The position numbers and the translations under genes were made by a program. Shown here in pieces: positions 32,901 through 42,163 of a stretch of 54,918 nt of DNA. Origin of the DNA: Clostridia bacterium (GTDB lineage Bacteria; Bacillota; Clostridia; RUG12999); contig JAFTSG010000012.1 in the NCBI GenBank assembly GCA_017467445.1, positions 1-54,918 of the forward strand, in the 5' to 3' direction. Below the pieces are notes generated by a model, which had not been told where the DNA came from, did no database searches, and saw only the letters and a list, made by a program, of their open reading frames with translations. Within the stretch, counting starts at the first letter, position 1. Every line of letters begins with the position of its first letter.

Positions 32901-34076
32901 TTAGTTTTCGTGATAAAGCGGCGACATCTTACGAAGTCTGTCCACTATAGTAATAAGCTTTTCAACTAAATAATCTATCTGGTAATAAGTATTATCATCA
33001 CCAAGAGTTATACGAAGCGACCCATGTGCAATCTCGTGCGGAAGTCCGATTGAGAGTAGCACATGTGACGGGTCAAGCGAGCCCGACGTGCAGGCCGAAC
33101 CGCTTGATGCGGCAATCCCTTCAAGATCAAGCGAAAGCAGAAGTGCCTCGCCTTCGATAAACTCAAACGAAAAGTTTGCATTATTCGGAAGTCGTTTGCT
33201 TATATGACCGTTAAGTTTTACATACGGAATTTTATTCATAACCTCGGTTATGAGATAATCTCTCATCTGACCGAGTTTAAGTGCATTTTCTTCGGTATGC
33301 ATACACGCATCAAAAAGAGCTGCCGCAAATCCTACAATACCGGGCACATTTTCTGTTCCTGCTCTGCGGTTTTTCTCCTGTGCACCGCCCTGCATAAATA
33401 CCTGAGGACGCACGCCTTTTCTAACATAAAGAGCACCTATTCCTTTAGGACCGTAGAACTTATGTGCCGACATTGAAAGCATGTCAATATTCATTTCCTT
33501 AACGTTTATCGGTACCGCTCCAACAGCCTGTACCGCATCCGTATGGAATAAAATTCCCTTTTCTTTTGCCAGCTTGCCTATTTCATAAATCGGCTGGATT
33601 GTACCGATTTCGTTATTTGCAAACATTATGGTAATAAGAATAGTTTTATCGGTAATTGCTTTTTCTATATCCGAAGTGTGTATAATACCCTCACTGTCAG
33701 GTTTAATATAAGTAACCTCAAACCCCTCTTTTTCAAGCTGTTTACAGGTATGAAGCACCGCGTGGTGTTCAAATTCTGTAGTGATTATATGATTACCCTT
33801 ATTTTTATTTGCATATGCGCTTCCGCGGATAGCCCAGTTGTCGGCTTCTGTTCCTCCGGAAGTAAAATAAATTTCGTCCTTATCCGCACCGATACACTGT
33901 GCAATTGTTTCTCTTGATTCCTCAACGGCATGTCTTGCGGTTCTGCTTATGCTGTATACACTTGACGGGTTTGCATAGTCAACTGCAAAATACGGAAGCA
34001 TTTTTGCAATAACCTCGGGTTTAACCGCAGTTGTTGCCGCATGGTCAAAATATATCTGTCCTTTCATTGTCCTCAT
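32901..34076 (-). CDS. nifS: Cysteine desulfurase NifS/IscS-like
   Basis: 391 residues, PLP enzyme that takes sulfur from cysteine for Fe-S cluster assembly. Motifs: YFDHAATTAVKPEVI, ITTEFEHHAVLHTC, the PLP lysine in MSMSAHKFYGPKGIGAL, and the active-site cysteine loop SSGSACTSGSLDPSHVLL. First gene of the nifS-nifU-tex operon, with a strong promoter at 34123-34151. No iscR-type repressor gene is adjacent. Confidence 0.95.
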   Translation of the reverse strand: MRTMKGQIYFDHAATTAVKPEVIAKMLPYFAVDYANPSSVYSISRTARHAVEESRETIAQCIGADKDEIYFTSGGTEADNWAIRGSAYANKNKGNHIITTEFEHHAVLHTCKQLEKEGFEVTYIKPDSEGIIHTSDIEKAITDKTILITIMFANNEIGTIQPIYEIGKLAKEKGILFHTDAVQAVGAVPINVKEMNIDMLSMSAHKFYGPKGIGALYVRKGVRPQVFMQGGAQEKNRRAGTENVPGIVGFAAALFDACMHTEENALKLGQMRDYLITEVMNKIPYVKLNGHISKRLPNNANFSFEFIEGEALLLSLDLEGIAASSGSACTSGSLDPSHVLLSIGLPHEIAHGSLRITLGDDNTYYQIDYLVEKLITIVDRLRKMSPLYHEN

Positions 34077-34122
34077 CCTTTGCGATAATATATAAATTTC
34101 GTAAATAACATATTCACATTTA

Positions 34123-34151
34123 ATTATAACTTATTTATTATAATTTTTCAA
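34123..34151 (-). promoter_or_regulatory. Promoter of nifS-nifU-tex
   Basis: Minus strand TTGAAA (34151-34146), 17-nt spacer, TATAAT (34128-34123). Confidence 0.72.
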
Positions 34152-34210
34152 GTATATTATTATACAATTATTCATATTTAGGCACATGTTTTTTTATTTA
34201 TTAAATATAC

Positions 34211-34239
34211 TTGCTATTTTTCTCCAGTTTGGTTATAAT
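34211..34239 (+). promoter_or_regulatory. Promoter of recR
   Basis: TTGCTA (34211-34216), 17-nt spacer, TATAAT (34234-34239); AAGGAGGAG precedes the recR ATG. Confidence 0.72.
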
Positions 34240-34266
34240 TAAATTATCAACTCAAGGAGGAGAATT

Positions 34267-34863
34267 ATGTCATACATAAAACCGCTTTCAAAACTTATAG
34301 ATGAGCTTACCGCACTTCCGGGAATCGGTTCAAAAAGTGCGGCGCGTCTTGCTTTTCATATACTTAAAATACCAAAAGAAAAGGCATATGCAATTGCAAA
34401 TGCCATTACCGATGCAAAAGAAAAAGTTTTTTGCTGCAGCATATGCAAAAACTTAACTGATACAGAGCCTTGCTCAATATGCTCTTCCGAAAAGCGCGAC
34501 CGCTCAGTTATCTGCGTTGTTGAAAGTCCCAAGGACGTTGTTGCTATCGAAAAAACAAGGGAATTTAATGGGCTTTATCACGTTCTTCACGGCGCAATTT
34601 CACCCATTGACAAAATCGGTCCGGACGATATCTTCATAAAAGAACTTGTTCAGCGTATTACCCCCGAGATAAAAGAGGTTATTGCCGCAACCAACCTTAC
34701 AATTGAAGGTGAGGCTACCGCAATGTATATTTCAAGACTTCTCTCTCCTCTTGGTGTAAATGTAACACGAATTGCAAACGGCATCCCCGTTGGCGGAGAT
34801 CTTGAATATGCCGATGAAATAACGCTTTCCAAAGCTTTAGATAATAGACGTAAGATTTTATAA
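34267..34863 (+). CDS. recR: Recombination protein RecR
   Basis: 198 residues; acts with RecO and RecF in loading RecA at gaps. Helix-hairpin-helix [20 protein letters not shown], four-cysteine zinc finger ([17 protein letters not shown]), Toprim domain ([38 protein letters not shown]) and the end [13 protein letters not shown]. In many Firmicutes recR follows dnaX and ybaB; here it is about 2.2 kb upstream of dnaX on the same strand. Confidence 0.95.
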   Translation: MSYIKPLSKLIDELTALPGIGSKSAARLAFHILKIPKEKAYAIANAITDAKEKVFCCSICKNLTDTEPCSICSSEKRDRSVICVVESPKDVVAIEKTREFNGLYHVLHGAISPIDKIGPDDIFIKELVQRITPEIKEVIAATNLTIEGEATAMYISRLLSPLGVNVTRIANGIPVGGDLEYADEITLSKALDNRRKIL

Positions 34864-34920
34864 TAACAAGAAAATCAGTGTAAATTTAACATATTTTCAC
34901 ATAATCGCCCATTTCAGACT

Positions 34921-34949
34921 TTGACTTTATTACAACTATATAGTATATT
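34921..34949 (+). promoter_or_regulatory. Promoter of the mini-ORF transcription unit
   Basis: TTGACT (34921-34926), a 17-nt spacer and TATATT (34944-34949), about 60 nt past recR. Confidence 0.7.
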
Positions 34950-34978
34950 GTAAGTGAAAGAAGAAAGGAGTGTTACCG

Positions 34979-35008
34979 TTGGAAGAACAGTGCACAACCA
35001 AAAAGTAA
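34979..35008 (+). CDS. Possible 9-residue peptide (mini-ORF 1)
   Basis: TTG start, peptide MEEQCTTKK, TAA stop. AAAGGAG ends 8 nt before the start, an ideal distance. No known family; a real peptide product is only a possibility. Confidence 0.3.
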   Translation: MEEQCTTKK

Positions 35009-35137
35009 ATTGAAATGAGGAGATTCCGTTGAGAAAATAAGTTAAGTAAGTAAATTGAAATTGAAATTGATATAGATATAAACTTTAAGGTAACAAAATT
35101 TAAATAGAACGAAAATAAAATTTAGGAGGCGGTACCC

Positions 35138-35173
35138 ATGAATGGAGCCTCAGAATATAGAAAAGAAGAATAA
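35138..35173 (+). CDS. Possible 11-residue peptide (mini-ORF 3)
   Basis: ATG start, peptide MNGASEYRKEE, TAA stop. AGGAGG lies 8-9 nt before the ATG. It is the best-supported of the mini-ORFs because of the ATG and the full-strength ribosome site. Confidence 0.35.
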   Translation: MNGASEYRKEE

Positions 35174-35229
35174 AAGAACAAAGAATAAATTATAGAAAGA
35201 AGAGTCAAAGGAACCGAAAAGTTAAATAT

Positions 35230-35262
35230 ACCGGGCACCCTGCGGGGTGCCCGTTTCATTTT
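35230..35262 (+). terminator. Intrinsic terminator of the mini-ORF unit
   Basis: Stem CGGGCACCC / GGGTGCCCG with loop TGCG, followed by TTTCATTTTT. It may also act as the end of the convergent spoVAF transcript. Confidence 0.85.
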
Positions 35263-36656
35263 TATCTTTTTAGTTTTGGCCTTACAAGTGATTTTACAAG
35301 AACTTTAAAATCAAGCGGAATTATGGGATACATATATGGTTTTCCGCTGACGGTTTTGGTGGTTGCCGCTAAGCACAGGATTGCAATCGTTCCTATAATA
35401 AGTCCCGGCAACTTGAATATCCACGTCATCAAGATAAGAAATACTCTGAAAAATTTAATTGCATACCCCACTTCAATACTCGGTGCCGCCATAAGCGTAA
35501 TTGAGAAAAATGCCATATAAAAAACAACACTTGAGGTAAGCCATCCCGACTGCACGGCAAAATCACCCACAAGAAGAGCACCCACAATACCTATTGTAGC
35601 ACCGAGGTTCTGCGGCGAGTTAAGCGTGGATATACGCATTGCCTCAAACGTAAATTCCATAATAATCATTTGAATGGCAATAGGCACGGCAACAGCCTCT
35701 TCTTTTGACCTGAGAAAAGAAAGCCATTCGGGAATTATCTCCTGATTTTCCATAAAGTAAAGCCATATTGGCGCCCAGAACAGCGCAAGCAGTATCATAA
35801 CAGTTTTTATAATGCGGTAATATGTGCCCGTAAACGGTGGAAAATAATAATCGTTTGCCTCGCTCATAAAATCAAGAAATTTTGACGGCAGTATCATCAC
35901 CGACGGTGAATTATCAATTATAAGCACAATGCTCCCCTGCATAATCGCCGCACTTGTATAATCAGGACGCTCGCTGTATTTTACAATCGGCAGCGGATTG
36001 TACCACTTATGCGGAAACAGATTTTCCGAAATAGTTTCCTGATTCATAGCCGTTGATTCAATATCAAGATTTTCAAGCTTTTCTTTAAGTTTTTCAAGAA
36101 ACTTTTTGTCGCATTTTGTGTCCATATATGCAACAATAATGTCTGATTTGCTTTTCTTCCCCGCAATAACCCTTTCAAGCCTAAGCTCGTTTGAGCGTAT
36201 TCTTCTTCGAAGTAGTGCCGCATTAAAAATAGGAATTTCAACAAATCCATCACGCGAGCCACGTATAACCTTGTCTTTTTCAGGCTCTTCAATATTGCGT
36301 TGCGGCAGGGTTTTTGCATCAATTATAAATGCATTGTCGATTCCGTCAACAAAAAGCACTGCATTACCCATATATATATTATCAACCGCTTTTAATATAT
36401 CTTTTTCCGTACTTGCCTCAATATACGGAATCAGTTTATCCATAATAGTGTTTTCATCTATCGTTTCGCCCGATTCCATAAGATACGTAAGAATAGCCGT
36501 TGTATCAAAGGATTTTGCCGTACCTTTAATCTGGAAAATTGCACATTTTTTGTTCCCCGCATAAAATACCCTTTTGTTTATGTCAAAATTCTGTTCAATT
36601 ACTAATAACTCACAAAAATTGGCGTAGTTCTCATCAAAACTTTTTGTTATGTTCAT
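35262..36656 (-). CDS. spoVAF: Spore germination GerA family protein, SpoVAF-like
   Basis: 464 residues. A soluble N-terminal part (1 to about 270) precedes a membrane part with about five helices. Traits that fit SpoVAF more than GerAA are the NDYYFPPFTGTYYRI segment before the first helix and the end SGKPYMYPIIPLDFK. The central motif MEFTFEAMRISTLNSPQN and GALLVGDFAVQSG are shared by all GerA proteins. SpoVAF sits in the spore inner membrane and helps germination alongside germinant receptors. It stands alone: no gerB/gerC-like or other spoVA genes are adjacent. A receptor A subunit is the alternative. Confidence 0.8.
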   Translation of the reverse strand: MNITKSFDENYANFCELLVIEQNFDINKRVFYAGNKKCAIFQIKGTAKSFDTTAILTYLMESGETIDENTIMDKLIPYIEASTEKDILKAVDNIYMGNAVLFVDGIDNAFIIDAKTLPQRNIEEPEKDKVIRGSRDGFVEIPIFNAALLRRRIRSNELRLERVIAGKKSKSDIIVAYMDTKCDKKFLEKLKEKLENLDIESTAMNQETISENLFPHKWYNPLPIVKYSERPDYTSAAIMQGSIVLIIDNSPSVMILPSKFLDFMSEANDYYFPPFTGTYYRIIKTVMILLALFWAPIWLYFMENQEIIPEWLSFLRSKEEAVAVPIAIQMIIMEFTFEAMRISTLNSPQNLGATIGIVGALLVGDFAVQSGWLTSSVVFYMAFFSITLMAAPSIEVGYAIKFFRVFLILMTWIFKLPGLIIGTIAILCLAATTKTVSGKPYMYPIIPLDFKVLVKSLVRPKLKR

Positions 36657-36738
36657 ATTTATCTCCCTTCACGAAATATATGAATATTTTTAACATAAAA
36701 CCGGCAAAATATTCCTTATAAAATAGTTAAAAAAACAG

Positions 36739-36767
36739 TTGCATAACATTTAAATTTGTGGTATAAT
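36739..36767 (+). promoter_or_regulatory. Promoter of the SRP RNA
   Basis: TTGCAT (36739-36744), 17-nt spacer, TATAAT (36762-36767); predicted start near 36774. Confidence 0.78.
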
Positions 36768-36779
36768 AAATAAAATATA

Positions 36780-36816
36780 CAATTTAAGCACATGAAAGGT
36801 TTCGTGTGTTTAAATT
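36780..36816 (+). other. 5' leader hairpin of the SRP RNA precursor
   Basis: AATTTAAGCACATGAAA can pair with TTTCGTGTGTTTAAATT around GG, a 17-bp stem with a few wobble pairs, immediately upstream of the first base pair of the mature RNA. It may be a processing site, as bacterial large SRP RNA in Bacillus is trimmed from a longer precursor. Confidence 0.5.
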
Positions 36817-37090
36817 GGCCGTACTAGCCGGGGAATTAGCGGTGCCCTGTACTTGCAATCCGCTATAGCAAGGGCGAATTCCTTTTTTGAGGATTACCGA
36901 TGTGTTGTCGGTCATAAGTTATAAATGTTGATGAACGGGTCTTGCGCAATATAATGCCGTGAACCTCGTCAGGTGGGGAACCAAGCAGCGATAAGCGGAT
37001 TTTTGTATGTGCCGCAAGGGTGCCTGGTCGGAGTTTATGCTTATGATACGAACACATTTTTAATACGATTTAAAGGTGTACGGCTTTTAT
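36817..37090 (+). ncRNA. ffs: Signal recognition particle RNA, large bacterial type (scRNA)
   Basis: About 270 nt. The 5' GGCCGTAC pairs with GTACGGC at 37078-37084, closing the molecule, followed by a T-run. The Alu domain reads AGCCGGGGAATTAGCGG and GCCCTGTACTTGCAATCCGC as in Bacillus and Clostridium scRNA. The S domain has the conserved Ffh-binding helix 8: GTCAGGTGGGGAACC, then AAGCAGCGATAAGCGG with the apical tetraloop. It guides membrane proteins to FtsY/Sec together with Ffh. Placement directly before dnaX is the usual Firmicute arrangement. Confidence 0.93.
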
Positions 37091-37116
37091 TATATAAATT
37101 AAGGTGGTGAGAAGTT

Positions 37117-38685
37117 TTGGCATATCAGGCATTATACAGAAAATGGCGTCCGCTTACATTTGAAGATGTTGTAGGTCAGAGCCATATAACAACAACCCTG
37201 AAAAACGAAATTCTTTCGGGTAGAACTTCTCACGCCTATTTATTTACAGGCATAAGAGGTACGGGTAAAACCTCTATTGCAAAAATCTTAAGCCGCGCAG
37301 TAAACTGTCTTGACAGCAAAGACGGGAACCCGTGTAACGAGTGCAGCAGCTGCAAAGGCATTCTTGATGGCAGTATTCTTGATGTTGTGGAAATTGACGC
37401 CGCTTCCAACAACGGTGTTGATAACATCAGGGAACTCCGTGACGATGTTGTTTATACAGCATCTGCAGTTAAATATAAAGTTTATATCATAGACGAAGTG
37501 CATATGCTTTCTTCGGGTGCTTTCAACGCACTTTTAAAAACACTTGAAGAACCGCCAGCACACGTTATTTTTATTCTTGCAACAACGGAAGTACAAAAGC
37601 TTCCGCAAACAATTCTTTCACGTTGTCAAAGGTTTGATTTCCGCAGTATAACAAATGCGGATATCGCCGAAAGACTGAATGAAATTGCACTTGCTGACGG
37701 CACAAAGGTTGATGAGGACGCACTTATGCTTCTTTCATCGGCGGCGGAAGGCTCTATGCGTGATGCTATCAGTATTCTTGACAGATGTATTGCCTTTTCG
37801 CAGGAACATATTACTTATAACGATGCAGTAAATATCCTAGGTATTGCCGATAACAAACTCAGTCTCGGGGTGCTTGAAAATATAGCAAATTCTGACGCTT
37901 CGTCGGCAATGAAACTTATCGGCGAAGGTGTTATGGGCGGAAAAACCCCGCTCCAGATAACAAATGCGCTTATGAAATCGGCACGCAACCTTATGCTTCT
38001 TAAACTTTCGTCAGATAACAAAAATACTGTTGAAGCATCAAAAGAAGATATAGAAAAAATGCTTTCACTTTGCGAAAGCTTTACTCCCGAAAAGATTTTA
38101 AACTGTATCAAAGTCCTTTCGGAAACGGCAAACGCGGTAAAATTTGCCGCATCTCCAAGAGTATCGCTTGAACTTGGTATAATAAAACTTTGTATGCCTG
38201 TTTTTGATAACAGTGTTGAAGCAATGGCGGACCGTATGGCACAGATTGAAAAACAGCTTCAGGACGGTATCAAGGTATCGGTGGCGGCATCATCCGCACC
38301 TGCTACAGCAGCTGCACCTGCGCCGGAAGAAAAACCGCCCAAAAAGAAAGAAATTGAATTTAAAGGCAAATACAAAGATAAATGGGACGAAATTGTTACG
38401 AAAATAAAATCCGCAAATCCCGGTGTTGCCGGATTTCTTAAAAATCTCAAACCTGCCGGCGAGGGGGATGTTCTTCTTCTTATTGCAAACAGTGAAGCCG
38501 GTGCCAACGCAGTAAACTTTTTGTCCGGCAATAATCATTTTAAAGATACAATTGCAAGCGGAGTTGAAAGTGTTTGCGGCACCAGCCCCAAAAAAATCGA
38601 ATTTGAACTTAATGTAACAGACAAACAAAACGAAAAGCTTATAGATAAAATCAAGGACTTTGATTTTATTAACATACACGACTGA
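37117..38685 (+). CDS. dnaX: DNA polymerase III subunits gamma and tau
   Basis: 522 residues; clamp-loader ATPase. Walker A FTGIRGTGKTSIAKILSRA (about 43-61), zinc module with CLDSKDGNPCNECSSCKG, DEAD-like Walker B VYIIDEVHMLSSGAFNALLK, and the SRC motif ILSRCQRFDF. The region from about 375 is a Pro/Ala linker and C-terminal domain. The start is a TTG at 37117 with AAGGTGG upstream. First gene of dnaX-ybaB-citrate synthase-guaB. Confidence 0.95.
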   Translation: MAYQALYRKWRPLTFEDVVGQSHITTTLKNEILSGRTSHAYLFTGIRGTGKTSIAKILSRAVNCLDSKDGNPCNECSSCKGILDGSILDVVEIDAASNNGVDNIRELRDDVVYTASAVKYKVYIIDEVHMLSSGAFNALLKTLEEPPAHVIFILATTEVQKLPQTILSRCQRFDFRSITNADIAERLNEIALADGTKVDEDALMLLSSAAEGSMRDAISILDRCIAFSQEHITYNDAVNILGIADNKLSLGVLENIANSDASSAMKLIGEGVMGGKTPLQITNALMKSARNLMLLKLSSDNKNTVEASKEDIEKMLSLCESFTPEKILNCIKVLSETANAVKFAASPRVSLELGIIKLCMPVFDNSVEAMADRMAQIEKQLQDGIKVSVAASSAPATAAAPAPEEKPPKKKEIEFKGKYKDKWDEIVTKIKSANPGVAGFLKNLKPAGEGDVLLLIANSEAGANAVNFLSGNNHFKDTIASGVESVCGTSPKKIEFELNVTDKQNEKLIDKIKDFDFINIHD

Positions 38686-38700
38686 CAGGAGGAAAAGAAA

Positions 38701-39048
38701 ATGGCAAAAAAATTTGGTGGTTTCCCCGGTGGTGCCGGCGGAAATATGAACAATATGATTAAACAGGCTCAGAAAATGCAGCAGGATATGCTTAAAATGC
38801 AGCAGGAGCTTGAAGAACAGGAAATTGAAGCAACTGCCGGTGGCGGCATGGTAACAGTTAAAGTTACCGGCAAAAAGGTAATTACATCAATATCCATCAA
38901 ACCCGAAGCGGTTGACCCGGATGATGTTGAAATGCTTGAAGACCTTATTATGGTTGCGGTAAACGACGCACTTTCAAAGGTTGATTCCGAAACACAGTCG
39001 CAGATGAGTAAAATCACCGGCGGAATGAGCATCCCCGGACTGTTTTAA
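38701..39048 (+). CDS. ybaB: Nucleoid-associated protein YbaB/EbfC
   Basis: 115 residues; small dimeric DNA-binding protein. Family pattern: Gly-rich N-terminus with [20 protein letters not shown], core [20 protein letters not shown] and [18 protein letters not shown]. It starts 15 nt behind dnaX with AGGAGG upstream, as in most bacteria, where it is linked to dnaX and recR. Confidence 0.95.
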   Translation: MAKKFGGFPGGAGGNMNNMIKQAQKMQQDMLKMQQELEEQEIEATAGGGMVTVKVTGKKVITSISIKPEAVDPDDVEMLEDLIMVAVNDALSKVDSETQSQMSKITGGMSIPGLF

Positions 39049-39068
39049 TAAAAAAGGAGTGCAGATTT

Positions 39069-40427
39069 ATGGCCAAGAACATTCTAAATGCAGAAGTTGA
39101 TGCCCTGGCTAAATTGTGTACCGAAAACAGTAATATCGACCCCGCGCTTTACATTGAGCATAAAGTAAACCGCGGACTTCGCGATATAAACGGCAAAGGA
39201 GTTTTAACAGGCCTTACCGAAATTTCCGAAATTCAGTCATCAAAAATGGTTGACGGAGAGCAGATTTCCTGCGAAGGTGAGCTGTTTTACAGAGGAATAA
39301 ATATAGAAGACATTGTAAACGGTTTTGTAGGGGAAAACCGATTCGGGTTTGAAGAAACAGTCTATCTTCTTTTGTTCGGCAACCTGCCGACCAAAGATGA
39401 GCTTTCAAACTTCAAAGCCCTGCTTTCTCATTACAGAAGCACTCTTCCCTCTTCGTTCGTAAGGGATGTTATTATGAAAGCACCCAGCACGGATATGATG
39501 AACACACTTTCCCGAAGCGTGCTTACACTCTACCCTTACGATGACAAGGCAAATCAGGGTGATGTTCCCAATGTGCTTCGTCAATGTCTGCAGCTTATTG
39601 CTCTTTTCCCAATGCTTGCGGTATACGGGTATCAGGCATACGAATATTACCATCAGAAAAACAGTTTCTTTATACATACCCCACTTCCCGAGCTTTCCAC
39701 GTCGGAAAACATTCTGTATATGCTCCGTCCGGACTCTAAATATACCGAGCTTGAATCAAAAATACTTGACCTTGCACTTGTGCTTCACGCAGAACATGGC
39801 GGCGGAAACAACTCAACATTTACAACCCATGTTGTAACCTCTTCGGGAACAGATGTATACTCGGTTATAGCCGCGGCGCTCGGTTCACTTAAAGGACCAA
39901 AACACGGCGGTGCAAATATAAAAGTTGTCCAGATGTTTGACGATATGAAGAAAAACGTATCCAACTGGACAGATGAAAAAGAGGTTGGCGAATATCTTCG
40001 GGGGCTTCTTAATAAACAGGCGTTTGATGGTGCTGGTCTTATCTACGGAATGGGCCACGCGGTATATTCACTTTCCGACCCGAGAGCAAATATTTTCAAA
40101 CGATTTGTTGAAAGCCTTTCCAAAGAAAAAGGAAAGACAAAAGAATACGAGCTTTACGCTCTTGTTGAACGTCTTGCACCGGAAATAATCGGCCAGGAAC
40201 GAAAAACCTATAAAGGCGTAAGCGCAAATATAGATTTCTACAGCGGATTTGTTTATGATATGCTTGACCTCCCGAAAGAACTCTATACACCAATTTTTGC
40301 AATGTCAAGAATTGCAGGTTGGAGCGCACATCTTATAGAAGAAAAAATAAACGCAGGTAAAATTATAAGGCCGGCATATATGAATGTTCAGCCTAGAAGA
40401 AAATATACACCAATAAACAACAGATAG
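39069..40427 (+). CDS. Citrate synthase
   Basis: 452 residues; condenses oxaloacetate and acetyl-CoA. Catalytic histidines and neighbours are visible: LVLHAEHGGGNNSTFTTHVV, LGSLKGPKHGGANIKVV, MGHAVYSLSDPRA and the catalytic Asp region in SANIDFYSGFVYDML. The extra N-terminal segment of about 60 residues and total length suit the longer Clostridial type. The gene ends in TAG, a normal stop here. It is cotranscribed with dnaX-ybaB and guaB; in a fermenting anaerobe it would support glutamate synthesis through a partial TCA path. Confidence 0.92.
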   Translation: MAKNILNAEVDALAKLCTENSNIDPALYIEHKVNRGLRDINGKGVLTGLTEISEIQSSKMVDGEQISCEGELFYRGINIEDIVNGFVGENRFGFEETVYLLLFGNLPTKDELSNFKALLSHYRSTLPSSFVRDVIMKAPSTDMMNTLSRSVLTLYPYDDKANQGDVPNVLRQCLQLIALFPMLAVYGYQAYEYYHQKNSFFIHTPLPELSTSENILYMLRPDSKYTELESKILDLALVLHAEHGGGNNSTFTTHVVTSSGTDVYSVIAAALGSLKGPKHGGANIKVVQMFDDMKKNVSNWTDEKEVGEYLRGLLNKQAFDGAGLIYGMGHAVYSLSDPRANIFKRFVESLSKEKGKTKEYELYALVERLAPEIIGQERKTYKGVSANIDFYSGFVYDMLDLPKELYTPIFAMSRIAGWSAHLIEEKINAGKIIRPAYMNVQPRRKYTPINNR

Positions 40428-40445
40428 AACAGGAGAAGATGATTT

Positions 40446-41954
40446 ATGGCATTTTATTTTGAAGAACCATCCCATACCTTTGGGGAATACTTACTTGTAC
40501 CGGGTTACTCATCAACCGAATGTATGCCCGCAAACGTAAGTCTTAAAACACCTATTGTAAAATTTAAAAAAGGTGAAGAGCCGGCACTTTCCGCTAACAT
40601 TCCGCTTGTTTCCGCAATTATGCAGTCCGTTTCCGACCATAATATGGCGGTAGCACTTGCAAAAGAAGGCGGTATATCCTTTATTTACGGCTCGCAGTCT
40701 ATTGAAAGCCAGGCTGAAATGGTACTTAAAGCTAAAAATTACAAAGCCGGTTTCGTAACAAGTGATTCAAACATAAAACCCGACCAGACACTTGCAGAAG
40801 TTATTGCAATTTCTGAAGAAACAGGTCATTCAACAGTTGCAGTAACAGATGACGGAACATGTTGCGGCAAACTTCTCGGTATCGTAACCAGCCGCGACTA
40901 CCGTGTAACAAGAATGTCTCTTGACACTAAAGTTTCCGAGTTTATGACTCCGTTTGATAAACTCATCTATGCTGAGGACGGCATCACACTCAGCGAAGCA
41001 AACGACATTATCTGGGATAACAAACTTAACAGTCTCCCTATAATTGATAAAAACGGCAACTTAAAACATATCGTTTTCAGAAAAGACTATGCTTCTCATA
41101 AAGAAAACACAAACGAGCTTCTTGATGCTTCAAAACGTTACGTTGTAGGTGCAGGCATCAACACAAGAGACTACGCAGAGCGTGTTCCTGCCCTTGTTGA
41201 AGCAGGTGCAGACGTTCTTTGTATCGACTCATCCGAAGGTTTTTCAGAATGGCAGAAAATTACTATTGATTATATAAGAGATAAATACGGCGACTGTGTT
41301 AAGGTTGGTGCCGGAAACGTAGTTGACAGAGAAGGATTTTTATACCTTGCAAAATGCGGTGCTGACTTCGTTAAAATCGGTATCGGCGGCGGTTCAATCT
41401 GTATCACACGCGAACAGAAAGGTATAGGAAGAGGTCAGGCAACTGCAGTTATTGAAGTTGCAAAAGCAAGAGATGAATACTTTGAAGAAACCGGTATTTA
41501 TATCCCGATTTGTTCTGACGGTGGCATCGTATATGACTATCATATGACACTTGCACTTGCAATGGGTGCTGACTTTATTATGCTCGGCAGATATTTCTCC
41601 AGATTTGACGAAAGCCCGACAAACAAACTCAATATCAATGGTAACTACGTTAAAGAATATTGGGGCGAAGGTTCAAACCGTGCAAGAAACTGGCAGCGTT
41701 ACGACCTCGGCGGAAGCAAAAAGCTTTCATTTGAAGAAGGTGTTGATTCCTACGTTCCTTACGCAGGAAGCCTTAAAGATAACGTAAATCTTTCTCTCAA
41801 CAAAGTACGTTCAACAATGTGTAACTGTGGCGCTCTTACAATTCCGGAACTCCGTGAAAAAGCAAAAATTACACTTGTGTCTTCGACAAGTATCGTAGAA
41901 GGCGGCGCACATGACGTAATACTTAAGGACAAACAGATGAACGTCATTAAATAA
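40446..41954 (+). CDS. guaB: Inosine-5'-monophosphate dehydrogenase
   Basis: 502 residues; oxidises IMP to XMP, the first step to GMP. The barrel holds two CBS domains at about 95-215 ([40 protein letters not shown]). The catalytic loop is [20 protein letters not shown] with the nucleophilic Cys, preceded by [14 protein letters not shown] and followed by the flap region [13 protein letters not shown]. The loop reads SICITRE rather than the usual SICTTR, and the flap differs from typical GuaB, so it belongs to a divergent GuaB branch. It ends at a perfect terminator. Confidence 0.9.
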   Translation: MAFYFEEPSHTFGEYLLVPGYSSTECMPANVSLKTPIVKFKKGEEPALSANIPLVSAIMQSVSDHNMAVALAKEGGISFIYGSQSIESQAEMVLKAKNYKAGFVTSDSNIKPDQTLAEVIAISEETGHSTVAVTDDGTCCGKLLGIVTSRDYRVTRMSLDTKVSEFMTPFDKLIYAEDGITLSEANDIIWDNKLNSLPIIDKNGNLKHIVFRKDYASHKENTNELLDASKRYVVGAGINTRDYAERVPALVEAGADVLCIDSSEGFSEWQKITIDYIRDKYGDCVKVGAGNVVDREGFLYLAKCGADFVKIGIGGGSICITREQKGIGRGQATAVIEVAKARDEYFEETGIYIPICSDGGIVYDYHMTLALAMGADFIMLGRYFSRFDESPTNKLNINGNYVKEYWGEGSNRARNWQRYDLGGSKKLSFEEGVDSYVPYAGSLKDNVNLSLNKVRSTMCNCGALTIPELREKAKITLVSSTSIVEGGAHDVILKDKQMNVIK

Positions 41955-42001
41955 GTGTGTAATTAAAATGCGCAGAGCGTACAAAGCAAAATAATTATGA
42001 A

Positions 42002-42035
42002 ACGAGGAGCATCAAAGATGCTCCTCGTCTTTTAT
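42002..42035 (+). terminator. Intrinsic terminator of guaB
   Basis: Perfect 12-bp stem ACGAGGAGCATC / GATGCTCCTCGT with loop AAA, then CTTTTATTT. Confidence 0.9.
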
Positions 42036-42130
42036 TTAATGCTTTGTGTTATAAGCAATCTTCCGACTCGAAGTACCCATGGTCAGCTTACTTATTCTGC
42101 CTCTTTTTACTTTCATTCTTTAGAAAAGCA

Positions 42131-42161
42131 ATAAAAGGAACGGTTAAACCGTTCCTTTTTA
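42131..42161 (-). terminator. Intrinsic terminator of the asnA operon
   Basis: AAAAGGAACGG / CCGTTCCTTTT around TTAAA, with T-runs on both strands. Confidence 0.85.
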
Positions 42162-42163
42162 TC

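Larger units (their letters stand above)
34956..35262 (+). other. Transcription unit of tandem mini-ORFs between recR and spoVAF
   Basis: About 300 nt bounded by a promoter (34921-34949) and a strong terminator (35232-35262), with no ORF of normal size. Three places have a good Shine-Dalgarno with a start codon: AAAGGAG then TTG at 34979 (9 codons), GAGGAG then TTG at 35029 (3 codons), and AGGAGG then ATG at 35138 (11 codons). The first two share the arrangement GGAG-N(4-5)-CCGTTG, as if duplicated. The unit is very purine-rich, with runs of AAATTGA repeats at about 35050-35070. It may be a small RNA, a set of leader-like peptides or the decayed remains of a gene. Confidence 0.55.

Noticed and set aside
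35040-35110. AAATTGA-type repeats as a CRISPR array
   Set aside because: Units are short and adjacent, with no spacers of constant length and no cas genes in the window.
36863-37057. 64-codon minus-strand ORF
   Set aside because: It is antisense to the SRP RNA, whose conserved sequence and structure explain the region.
42034-42130. Possible small gene between guaB and the asnA operon
   Set aside because: Only short stretches between two convergent terminators, no start with a ribosome site.
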